Shown piece by piece: positions 1 to 6,985 of a stretch of 38,561 bases of DNA. The stretch is from NCBI GenBank assembly GCA_017425345.1, contig JAFOML010000013.1, forward strand, positions 1 to 38,561. Reading direction: 5' to 3'. The notes below the pieces were generated by a model. That model was not told the origin of the DNA. It made no database searches and saw nothing but the letters and a program-made list of their open reading frames with translations. The number at the start of each line of letters is the position of its first letter. The stretch's first letter is position 1. The DNA comes from Eubacterium sp. GTDB lineage: Bacteria; Bacillota_A; Clostridia; Peptostreptococcales; Anaerovoracaceae. The translations under genes and the position numbers were made by a program.

Positions 1-606
1 ATGACGAGTCGCGCAGAGTATCGTCTCTTGCTTAGGCAGGATAATGCGGATACCAGACTTACGGAGATCGGATATTCCATCGGTCTTGTAACAGAAGAGA
101 GATATCAGAAGTATTTGACTAAGAAGCAGGCTGTAGAAAACGAGATCCAGCGTCTTAAGGAGACAACCGTCGGACCGAAAGATGCGGATGAGCTGCTGGA
201 AAAGCTTGGAAGCAGCAAGCTGCAGAACCGTATTTCTCTGTATGAGCTGATGCGTCGTCCGGAAGTCTCGTACGATGCTCTTGCAGCGATCGATCCGGGA
301 AGACCGGAACTCAGTTCCCATGCAAAAGAACAGGTTCAGGTGCAGATCAAATATGAGGGATACATCCGCAAGCAGCAGGCGCAGGTGGAAAAGTTCAAGA
401 GGCTGGAAGACAAGCTTCTTCCGGAAGATCTTCCTTATGATACGATTGAAGGTCTTCGTATCGAGGCAGCGCAGAAGTTGTCGCAGATACGACCGCGTTC
501 GGTCGGGCAGGCCGGCAGAATCAGCGGCGTTTCCCCGGCAGATATCAGTGTACTCATGGTCTATCTGGAAAAGCAGCGCAGGATGGAAAGGGAAAACAAA
601 AGATGA
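1..606 (+). CDS. mnmG: MnmG (GidA) tRNA modification enzyme, C-terminal part (5' end outside window)
   Basis: MnmG, with MnmE, installs the carboxymethylaminomethyl group on the wobble uridine of tRNAs using FAD. What is visible is the last 201 residues of a protein that is usually about 620-630 long. The window opens inside the conserved segment TSRAEYRLLLRQDNADTRL, which is internal to MnmG, so the ATG at base 1 is an internal Met and not the start. The rest is the helical C-terminal domain that contacts tRNA and MnmE, ending in a basic tail. Its TGA overlaps the rsmG start in an ATGA junction, the usual mnmG-rsmG coupling near the chromosome origin. The identity is very secure; only the true start is missing. 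Confidence 0.96.
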   Translation: MTSRAEYRLLLRQDNADTRLTEIGYSIGLVTEERYQKYLTKKQAVENEIQRLKETTVGPKDADELLEKLGSSKLQNRISLYELMRRPEVSYDALAAIDPGRPELSSHAKEQVQVQIKYEGYIRKQQAQVEKFKRLEDKLLPEDLPYDTIEGLRIEAAQKLSQIRPRSVGQAGRISGVSPADISVLMVYLEKQRRMERENKR

Positions 607-1322
607 ATACGCAGTGGAAAGAGAGCCTTGCTGAGCAGCTTGCCTCGGTAGAGGTTCATGCAACCGACCGGCAGCTCGACCAGCTTATTCAATATATGTC
701 ACTGATCCTGGATCGCAATCAGCATATTAATCTGACTGCGATTCGTGAGGAAGATGCTTTTCTGAAAGGACACTATGTGGATTCTGCATTTCTCTGTACG
801 CTCACGGAATACCAGAGAGCAGAAACCGTTCTCGATATGGGGACCGGAGCCGGATTTCCGGGAGTGCCGCTTGCGATCCTTTCACCGAAGAAGCAGTTTA
901 CTCTGGTAGATTCTCTGGCCAAGAGACTGCGGGTGATCGATGAATTTGCGGATACCATAGGTATCACGAACGTTAAGACGATTCATGCGCGCGCGGAGGA
1001 CATCGGCCACGATCCTGTGCACCGGGAGCATTACGACCTGGTCGTTTCCAGAGCAGTTGCAGAGCTGAATACTCTCAGCGAGTATTGTCTTCCGCTTGTA
1101 AAGACCGGCGGATGGTTTATCGCTTATAAGGGAGCAGGGGCGCAGGAGGAATTGTCCCGTGCGACTAAAGCAATTCACGTTCTTGGAGGAGTAGGAGAGA
1201 AGATCATCCCTTACCGGGATGATGAATGGGATCATTCCCTTGTGGTGATTCCTAAAGAGAAAAGCTCCCCGAAGAAGTATCCCAGAAAGGCAGGCACACC
1301 TTCTAAGACTCCAATCCGGTAA
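603..1322 (+). CDS. rsmG: RsmG (GidB) 16S rRNA m7G527 methyltransferase
   Basis: SAM-dependent methyltransferase that makes the m7G at position 527 (E. coli numbering) of 16S rRNA. It is 239 residues, normal for the family. The SAM-binding loop LDMGTGAGFPG is at about residues 77-87, followed by the acidic end of strand 2 (LVDSLAKR), VVSRAVAEL and the C-terminal family signature KYPRKAGTPSKTPI. The start is an ATG sharing ATGA with the mnmG stop, so translation is probably coupled. Transcription probably ends at the parS-containing palindrome right after the stop. Loss of rsmG function is known in other bacteria to give low-level streptomycin resistance; nothing here suggests damage. Confidence 0.97.
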   Translation: MNTQWKESLAEQLASVEVHATDRQLDQLIQYMSLILDRNQHINLTAIREEDAFLKGHYVDSAFLCTLTEYQRAETVLDMGTGAGFPGVPLAILSPKKQFTLVDSLAKRLRVIDEFADTIGITNVKTIHARAEDIGHDPVHREHYDLVVSRAVAELNTLSEYCLPLVKTGGWFIAYKGAGAQEELSRATKAIHVLGGVGEKIIPYRDDEWDHSLVVIPKEKSSPKKYPRKAGTPSKTPIR

Positions 1323-1331
1323 TGTGTTTTT

Positions 1332-1363
1332 CGGAATGTTTCACGTGAAACATTCCGTTTTTT
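1332..1363 (+). terminator. Probable intrinsic terminator of rsmG built from a parS palindrome
   Basis: A perfect 26-base palindrome (1332-1357), with the 16-base parS at its centre, is followed by a run of seven T (1357-1363). As RNA it would form a continuous hairpin ending in a U-tract, nine bases after the rsmG stop codon, exactly where an intrinsic terminator is expected. The dual role is inferred. Confidence 0.6.
1337..1352. promoter_or_regulatory. parS site 1 (ParB-binding centromere)
   Basis: The sequence TGTTTCACGTGAAACA matches the bacterial parS consensus exactly. ParB loads here and spreads for chromosome segregation. It lies directly upstream of parA-parB, as commonly found near the origin. 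The symmetric flanks extend the palindrome to 26 bases. Confidence 0.95.
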
Positions 1364-1381
1364 TATTGCTGATCGAAGGAA

Positions 1382-1397
1382 TGTTTCACGTGAAACA
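1382..1397. promoter_or_regulatory. parS site 2
   Basis: A second exact TGTTTCACGTGAAACA, starting 45 bases after the start of site 1, inside a 20-base palindrome (1380-1399). No T-run follows it, so unlike site 1 it should act only as a ParB site. Confidence 0.95.
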
Positions 1398-1516
1398 TTA
1401 ATGCTATGAAAAAAGTTTGCAGATAGAAATGTACTGATTATGCGGCCTGTAGGATGCAGAAAGCGTGTATACAAGAAATGTGGAAAAATACTGTAGTAAA
1501 TAAAGTACGTTTCGTA

Positions 1517-1522
1517 TATAAT
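1517..1522 (+). promoter_or_regulatory. Candidate -10 element of the parAB promoter
   Basis: A perfect TATAAT lies 43 bases before the parA start. The hexamer 17 bases further upstream (TAGTAA) is a poor -35, so the call rests on the -10 and its position in the gene-free gap 1323-1565. Nothing else recognisable lies between the second parS and this site. Confidence 0.4.
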
Positions 1523-1565
1523 AGTGTAGACGATATAAACAACAATATTATGCAGGAGGGAATCT

Positions 1566-2342
1566 GTGGGAAAAGCAATTGCAATCTTTAATCAGAAAGG
1601 TGGAGTAGGCAAGACAACAACGAACATCAACCTTGGTGCCTGCCTGGCTCAGCTGGGAAAGAAGATCCTGATTCTGGATATCGATCCGCAGGGGAACACG
1701 ACAAGTGGGATCGGCTTCTCGAAAACAGGACTGGACTACACTGTATATGATATTTTGATTGAAAATGATTTTGATCCCAGAAAAGCTATACTGCACACAT
1801 CCGTGAAGAATCTGGATCTGATACCGGCAAACGTCGATCTTGCCGGAGCCGAGATCGAAATGGTGCAGTTAGAGGGAAGAGAGAAAAGACTCAGAAAGGC
1901 GATCAATAAGATCCGACGGAGATATGACTATATCTTCATCGACTGTCCGCCTTCACTTGGGCTGCTTACGATCAATTCACTGACAGCGGTGGAAAGCGTT
2001 CTGATTCCAATCCAGTGCGAGTTCTATGCGCTGGAAGGCGTCAGCCAGCTGATGAGCACGATCGAACTCGTCAAGCGGAATCTGAATACGGAGCTGGAGA
2101 TCGAAGGTGTCGTTCTGAGCATGTTTGACGGAAGAACGAATCTGTCCATTCAGGTTGTCCAGGAAGTAAAACGCTATTTCGGGGCTAAAGTATATTCAAC
2201 CGTGATCCCGAGAAACATCAGGCTTGCAGAAGCGCCCAGTTACGGAATGCCGATCGTGGAATATGACCCGAAGTCAAAGGGAGCGCAGGCATATAACGAG
2301 TTCGCGAAAGAATTCCTGATCAGAGAAAAGGAGCAGGCATGA
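1566..2342 (+). CDS. parA: ParA/Soj chromosome-partitioning ATPase
   Basis: DNA-binding ATPase that forms nucleoid gradients and moves ParB-parS complexes; in Bacillus the homologue Soj also controls DnaA. It is 258 residues, typical for chromosomal ParA without an extra N-terminal DNA-binding domain. The deviant Walker A KGGVGKTT is at residues 11-18, with the signature Lys as well as the P-loop Lys. DIDPQGN (Walker A'), FIDCPPSLGLLT (Walker B) and the later RNIRLAEAPSYG are all present. The start is GTG, chosen because a strong Shine-Dalgarno (GCAGGAGGG) ends five bases upstream and the protein begins just before the P-loop as in relatives. The stop overlaps the parB start by four bases. 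Confidence 0.97.
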   Translation: MGKAIAIFNQKGGVGKTTTNINLGACLAQLGKKILILDIDPQGNTTSGIGFSKTGLDYTVYDILIENDFDPRKAILHTSVKNLDLIPANVDLAGAEIEMVQLEGREKRLRKAINKIRRRYDYIFIDCPPSLGLLTINSLTAVESVLIPIQCEFYALEGVSQLMSTIELVKRNLNTELEIEGVVLSMFDGRTNLSIQVVQEVKRYFGAKVYSTVIPRNIRLAEAPSYGMPIVEYDPKSKGAQAYNEFAKEFLIREKEQA

Positions 2343-3238
2343 GTAAAAGCCCACGCGGAAGAGGCCTCGGCAGGGGCCTGGACGCGCTGTTTGCTGAACA
2401 ACAGCCGATTATAGAGAGAGCAAGAGAAAAAAGTGAGACCGCTGCGGATTCAAATGAAGGAGCAGTGATCTACATCGATATCAACAGCATCAAACCAAAT
2501 CGGAATCAGCCGCGAAAGGTGTTTGATCCGGAGAAAATCGCGGAGCTGGCAGATTCCATTAAAGAACACGGTATCATTCAGCCGCTTGTACTCCGCACAG
2601 ATGGCGAAGGACTGTATGAGATCGTAGCGGGGGAAAGACGCTGGCGTGCTGCCAGAGAAGCCGGACTGACAAAAGTACCGGGTATAGTGCGGGAATTCAC
2701 AGATGAAGAGAACGCACTGATCGCGATCATTGAGAACATGCAGAGAGAGGATCTGAATCCGATCGAGGAGGCAGAAGGCCTCAATCAGATGATTAAAACC
2801 TATGGTCTGACACAGGAGGAGGTCTCCAAGAGTGTAAGTAAGAGCAGACCTTATATTTCCAACGCTTTGCGGCTTCTCAAGCTGCCGCAGGACATCCAGG
2901 ATCTGTGCAGTGAAGGGGTGCTTTCCGCAGGGCACGCGAGAGCGCTGGCGGGCGTAAAGGACGAGAAGCTGCAGGCCGCGATCTGCCGGAAGGCGAGAAC
3001 GGAAGGACTGTCCGTAAGAGAAGTGGAAAAACTTGTCAGCGGAGGCGGAAGCAAGCGCAGAAAACCAGTAAAAAGAGTCAAGAATGCGGATACCATCCGC
3101 GTAGAAAATGAGCTGAAGGAGCTGTATGGTACGAAAGTCTCGATCAACCAGAACGGAAAGAAGGGATCGATCGAACTGGAGTTTTACAGCATGGATGAGT
3201 TAAACAGACTGATCGACCTGCTCAGAGCCGTGCAATAG
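2339..3238 (+). CDS. parB: ParB/Spo0J parS-binding CTPase
   Basis: Binds the parS sites about 1 kb upstream, clamps on DNA in a CTP-dependent way and spreads, acting with ParA and SMC. It is 299 residues. The N-terminus has the usual basic GRGLGRGLDALF motif (about 7-18) that stimulates ParA. The ParB/Srx-like CTP domain carries GERRWRA at 98-104 and ENMQREDLNPIEEA at 132-145. A helix-turn-helix follows at about 156-182 (LTQEEVSKSVSKSRPYISN). The C-terminal dimer domain ends in the LNRLIDLL-type helix. The ATG shares ATGA with the parA stop. All the motifs I looked for are intact. Confidence 0.97.
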   Translation: MSKSPRGRGLGRGLDALFAEQQPIIERAREKSETAADSNEGAVIYIDINSIKPNRNQPRKVFDPEKIAELADSIKEHGIIQPLVLRTDGEGLYEIVAGERRWRAAREAGLTKVPGIVREFTDEENALIAIIENMQREDLNPIEEAEGLNQMIKTYGLTQEEVSKSVSKSRPYISNALRLLKLPQDIQDLCSEGVLSAGHARALAGVKDEKLQAAICRKARTEGLSVREVEKLVSGGGSKRRKPVKRVKNADTIRVENELKELYGTKVSINQNGKKGSIELEFYSMDELNRLIDLLRAVQ

Positions 3239-3253
3239 CAACACGTTTACGCT

Positions 3254-3332
3254 ATTTGGCCAGCTCTGGGAGACGATCTGGTGACGGAGTGAAGACCCCG
3301 CTGTCCTGAGGCAAATAAGAGGCTGGCCAAAT
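3254..3332 (+). ncRNA. Candidate structured RNA between parB and gdpP (no family recognised)
   Basis: Two perfectly complementary 11-base arms (3254-3264, ATTTGGCCAGC, and 3322-3332) enclose 57 bases, which looks like the closing stem of a folded RNA. The 3' arm is also part of the 5' side of a strong terminator hairpin (3318-3355), so the two structures exclude each other, as in riboswitch-like switches. I compared the enclosed sequence by eye with the common riboswitch cores (SAM, TPP, FMN, c-di-AMP, c-di-GMP, guanidine, fluoride, ZTP and others) and matched none. It could also be only a folded parB 3' end. Confidence 0.4.
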
Positions 3333-3362
3333 CAAACGGATTTTGGGCGGCCTCTTTCTTTT
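3318..3362 (+). terminator. Intrinsic terminator after parB
   Basis: The arm 3318-3333 pairs with 3339-3355 (five-base loop, one G-G mismatch, one bulged U, 15 base pairs) and is followed by TTCTTTT. It ends the parAB transcript unless the alternative stem 3254-3264/3322-3332 forms first. Confidence 0.7.
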
Positions 3363-3374
3363 ATCATTCAAAAA

Positions 3375-3388
3375 TGATATAATATAAT
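3375..3388 (+). promoter_or_regulatory. Extended -10 promoter of gdpP
   Basis: TGATATAAT (TG at 3375-3376, TATAAT at 3378-3383) is an extended -10, and a second TATAAT follows at 3383-3388. No good -35 is seen, which extended -10 promoters tolerate. The element lies 30 bases before the gdpP start and just after the parB terminator. Confidence 0.55.
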
Positions 3389-3413
3389 ACTACCCAAATG
3401 AGGAGTATGTGAT

Positions 3414-5177
3414 ATGAGTGAGACCAGTTTCGAAAAGAGTTTTGCCGAAACCGTACCGCTTCCTATCTGCATCGTAGACAGTAAAGGGAAGGTTGTCAGC
3501 GCCAATTCACATATCGGCGAGGTCTTCATTTACGATGACCTGGTCGGAAGTGATTTCTATGCGCTCACCGGCGTCCGTCTTTCAGAACTTCTGGATGGAG
3601 AGGAAAAGAAAGAACAGAGAACTGTTCAGCGCAGCGATAAGGCATTTCGACTTCATGCGATCCATAAGAATTGCGAGGACGGGAACACCGTCGTGGTATT
3701 TTATGATATCACGGATTACGAGACGCTCAAGTCCGCGTATATGAATGAGCGCGTGTGCGTTGCAGTCGTACAGATTGACAATTACGATGAGCTGATCGCA
3801 AGCACGCTGCCGGATATGCGGATGACGATCACGACACAGGTGGACAAGACGATCCGCAAGTGGGCAAGTGATCTGAAGGCATCCATTATCCACAATAAGC
3901 AGAACGAGTACATCGTGTACTTCCAGTCCTCCTTCCTGCCGAAGCTTCGGGAGAACAAGTTTGCGATCCTGGATGAGGTACGGGCGATCGAGACAGAATC
4001 CGCTTTTCCGATGAGTCTTTCGATCGGTGTAGGAATTGACGGCCGTACGATGGAGGAGACCGAGGAGTTTGCAAGCTCTGCGATCGAACTGGCGCTTGGC
4101 AGAGGCGGAGATCAGGCCGTGACCAAGCGGAATGCGCAGATCTCCTACTATGGCGGCAAGGCGCAGACCGTGGAGAAGACGAACAAGGGCAAGTCCCGTG
4201 TCATTGCGCGCAGACTGCAGCAGATGATCGAGAATTCCGGCCGCATCCTGATCATGGGACATAAGAATCCGGACATGGACTGTTTCGGATCCGCTCTGGG
4301 AATTCACCGTGTCTGCAAGATGCATGGCCGTGAGGCAAGCATTGTGCTGGATGACGTGAACGAATCCCTGAACGTAGTCTACAAGCAGGCAGCGGAGAGT
4401 GGAAAGTACAGCTTTATATCCAATGAGAAGGCGTTAGCCTATGCGAACAGCGAGACGCTTCTGATCATCGTCGACACCCATAGACCAAGCTATTTGTGCT
4501 GTGCGGAGCTTCCCGGAATGGTCGGACAGGTGGCGGTGATCGATCACCACAGAAGAGCGGCAGACGCGATCGAGAATGTGAATCTGTCGTATATTGAGTC
4601 TTACGCGTCATCGGCAGCAGAGCTCGTATGTGAGATCCTGCAGTATTCCGGTAAGAAGCGCGTACTGAGCAAGCTGGAGGCGGAAGCGCTTCTGGGAGGT
4701 ATGACGATCGATACGAACCGGTTCGCCGTTAAAACAGGCGTGCGCACCTTTGAAGCAGCCGCATGGCTGCGGCGCTCCGGCGCAGATACGACAGAGGTCA
4801 AGCGGTTTTTTCAGACGGACCTGGAATCCTTCCGCGCAAGAGCTGAAGGAATCGCATCCGCAGTCGTGGAAGAGAACGGGATCGCAACATCGATCTGTAA
4901 AGGAAACCACAGAGAAGCGCAGATCATAAACTCCCAGGTGGCAGATGAACTTTTGAATATCAAGGGAATCAAGGCATCCTTCGTGGCAAGCAGAAACCTG
5001 ATCGGCCAGACCGTGGTCAGCGCCAGATCTCTCGGAGAGATCAATGTGCAGGTGATCATGGAGAAGCTGGGCGGCGGCGGACACCTTACCACCGCAGGCG
5101 CGCAGATGGACCTGCCGCCGGAGGGCGTGCTTGAGGAGATCAGAAAGCTGGTGGCTGCCGGAATCGGACAGTCATAG
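3414..5177 (+). CDS. gdpP: GdpP-family c-di-AMP phosphodiesterase lacking the N-terminal membrane segments
   Basis: Hydrolyses c-di-AMP to pApA and so sets the level of this osmolyte and wall-stress messenger. It is 587 residues; family members are usually about 650-660. Domains: PAS-like about 12-102, degenerate GGDEF about 112-240 (no GGDEF motif), DHH about 275-440 with GHKNPDMD (282-289), DTH (354-356), DHH (377-379) and DTN (433-435), then DHHA1 with GGGGH (553-557). The metal-binding set looks complete. The usual two N-terminal transmembrane helices are absent: the protein starts at the PAS domain, and no in-frame hydrophobic extension lies upstream because the promoter is there. The ATG has an AGGAG eight bases away. 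It should therefore be cytosolic unless tethered by a partner. The order gdpP-rplI-dnaB is standard. Confidence 0.92.
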   Translation: MSETSFEKSFAETVPLPICIVDSKGKVVSANSHIGEVFIYDDLVGSDFYALTGVRLSELLDGEEKKEQRTVQRSDKAFRLHAIHKNCEDGNTVVVFYDITDYETLKSAYMNERVCVAVVQIDNYDELIASTLPDMRMTITTQVDKTIRKWASDLKASIIHNKQNEYIVYFQSSFLPKLRENKFAILDEVRAIETESAFPMSLSIGVGIDGRTMEETEEFASSAIELALGRGGDQAVTKRNAQISYYGGKAQTVEKTNKGKSRVIARRLQQMIENSGRILIMGHKNPDMDCFGSALGIHRVCKMHGREASIVLDDVNESLNVVYKQAAESGKYSFISNEKALAYANSETLLIIVDTHRPSYLCCAELPGMVGQVAVIDHHRRAADAIENVNLSYIESYASSAAELVCEILQYSGKKRVLSKLEAEALLGGMTIDTNRFAVKTGVRTFEAAAWLRRSGADTTEVKRFFQTDLESFRARAEGIASAVVEENGIATSICKGNHREAQIINSQVADELLNIKGIKASFVASRNLIGQTVVSARSLGEINVQVIMEKLGGGGHLTTAGAQMDLPPEGVLEEIRKLVAAGIGQS

Positions 5178-5226
5178 AAGGATTAAGCAGAAGGACAGAG
5201 ATAGAAAAGGCAGAAGAGGTTGAACT

Positions 5227-5670
5227 ATGATCGTAATTTTAAACAGAGACGTTAAGGGAAGCGGAAAAGCTGGCGAGGTCGTAAAAGTAAATGACGGCTA
5301 TGCGCGCAACTTTCTGATTCCGAAGGGATATGCAATTGAAGCGAGCCAGGGCAATGTGAGATCCCTGGAGAAGGCTCGCCAGAAGCAGGCGGAAGAGGCT
5401 GCCGCACAGAAAGCAGCCGCAGAGGAGCTTGCCAACAAGCTGAGCCTTATCACCGTGACGATCAAGACCAAGGCAGGAGAAGGCGGCCGGCTGTTCGGCT
5501 CCATCACCTCCAAGGATATCGGCGAGGCGCTGATCGAGCAGTATGATATCCATATCGATAAGAAGAAGATCCAGATTCCGCAGCCGATCAAGATGCTTGG
5601 GAAGACCAGCGTAAATGTCAAGCTGCATTCGGAAGTGTCTGCGCAGCTTACAGTAGAGGTGACTGACTGA
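5227..5670 (+). CDS. rplI: Ribosomal protein bL9
   Basis: Large-subunit protein bL9, 147 residues, the normal two-domain form. The N-terminal rRNA-binding domain has VILNRDVKGSGKAGEVVKVNDGYARNF-type features. Then come a long Ala/Glu/Lys helix (about 45-75) and the C-terminal domain with GRLFGSITSKDI. It is in the usual place between gdpP and dnaB. Its last stop base is the first base of the dnaB ATG (TGATG), so the two are translationally coupled. The 49-base gap to gdpP holds a purine-rich ribosome binding region and no terminator. Confidence 0.97.
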   Translation: MIVILNRDVKGSGKAGEVVKVNDGYARNFLIPKGYAIEASQGNVRSLEKARQKQAEEAAAQKAAAEELANKLSLITVTIKTKAGEGGRLFGSITSKDIGEALIEQYDIHIDKKKIQIPQPIKMLGKTSVNVKLHSEVSAQLTVEVTD

Positions 5671-6983
5671 TGGCAGAGAAGATCCCTCCGCACAATCTGG
5701 AAGCTGAGCGATCGGTGCTGGGCGCAGGACTTCTGTCCAGAGATGCACTTGCTGATGTGGTCGAACTGGTACGCGCGGATGATTTTTATGACGGCGCGAA
5801 CCGGGAGATTTTCGCTGTCATGGTAGACATGTTCAGCGATAACAAGCCGGTTGATATCGTGACCGTCTGTGACGAGCTGAAATCCCGGAAACTGCTGGAA
5901 ATGACGGGTGGAAGAGCCTACGTGGGTTCTCTTTCCGGAGAGGTTCCGTCAGCAGCCAATGCCGGGGAATATGCCAGGATCGTCGCGGAAAAGTCCGCCA
6001 TGCGGAAGCTGATCCGGACATCCGAGCAGATCCGCGAGAGGAGCTTCAGCGAGGAGGAATCCCCGACGGAGATCCTGAATTATGCAGAAAGTGAGATCTT
6101 TTCGATCTCCCAGTCGAGACAGAGCAAGGACTACGCTCCTTTGAAGGAGGTCCTGGTACGGGATATCGATCTTCTGGACGAGGCTGTCAAGAACCAGGGA
6201 CAGATCACCGGTGTCACGACCGGGTTCAAGGAACTCGATAACGTGACGTATGGACTGCAGAAATCCGACCTGGTCATCGTCGCGGCAAGACCGGCTATGG
6301 GAAAGACCGCGTTCGCGCTGAATATCGCGCAGAATGCGGCGGTCAAGGGCGGCGCTTCTGTGCTCATCTTCAGTCTGGAGATGTCGAGGGAACAGCTTGG
6401 ACAGAGACTCCTTGCAATGGAAGCCCGCGTCGACATGGAGAACATCAAGAAGGGCAAGCTGGACCGGAACGACTGGGACCGCATCATGCTGGCCGCGGAC
6501 ACGCTGTCCGGCGCGAACATCTTTATCGACGACACGCCGGATCTCGGAATCTTCGAGATCCGCAATAAATGCAGAAGACTGAAGGCGGAGAAAGGGCTGG
6601 ACCTGATCGTGCTGGACTATCTGCAGCTGATGAAATCCGAGGGACGCTCGGACAACCGGCAGCAGGAGATCAGCGCGCTTTCGCGTAATCTCAAGCTGCT
6701 GGCACGTGAGATCGACTGTCCGGTCCTGGTGCTGTCGCAGCTCTCCCGTTCGCCGGAACAGCGGCCGAATCACAGGCCGATCCTGTCCGACCTCAGGGAA
6801 TCCGGCGCGATTGAGCAGGACGCGGACATCGTAATCTTCCTTTACAGAGACGACTACTATAACGAAGACTCCGACAAACCAGGTGTTTGCGAGGTCAACC
6901 TCGCCAAGCACAGAAGCGGTCCGACCAGAGTCGTGGACCTGACCTGGGTTGCGAGATATACCAAATTCAGTGATAAAGCGTAG
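5670..6983 (+). CDS. dnaB: Replicative DNA helicase DnaB (Bacillus DnaC)
   Basis: Hexameric 5'-3' helicase of the replication fork. It is 437 residues, typical for Bacillota. The N-terminal primase-interacting domain begins PPHNLEAERSVLGA (about 6-19). The RecA-like domain begins around residue 180 (ITGVTTGFKELD), with Walker A ARPAMGKT (206-213), FSLEMSREQL, Walker B LIVLDYLQLM (about 310-319) and the DNA-binding/arginine-finger region with LSQLSR and SDLRESGAIEQDAD. No intein is present. It is followed two bases later by a DnaD-family gene, matching the Gram-positive helicase-loading arrangement. Confidence 0.97.
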   Translation: MAEKIPPHNLEAERSVLGAGLLSRDALADVVELVRADDFYDGANREIFAVMVDMFSDNKPVDIVTVCDELKSRKLLEMTGGRAYVGSLSGEVPSAANAGEYARIVAEKSAMRKLIRTSEQIRERSFSEEESPTEILNYAESEIFSISQSRQSKDYAPLKEVLVRDIDLLDEAVKNQGQITGVTTGFKELDNVTYGLQKSDLVIVAARPAMGKTAFALNIAQNAAVKGGASVLIFSLEMSREQLGQRLLAMEARVDMENIKKGKLDRNDWDRIMLAADTLSGANIFIDDTPDLGIFEIRNKCRRLKAEKGLDLIVLDYLQLMKSEGRSDNRQQEISALSRNLKLLAREIDCPVLVLSQLSRSPEQRPNHRPILSDLRESGAIEQDADIVIFLYRDDYYNEDSDKPGVCEVNLAKHRSGPTRVVDLTWVARYTKFSDKA

Positions 6984-6985
6984 AT

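Noticed and set aside
3886..3894. A perfect DnaA box (TTATCCACA) inside gdpP
   Set aside because: It is single, lies in coding sequence, and has no AT-rich unwinding region or further boxes around it, so it is not evidence for an origin here.
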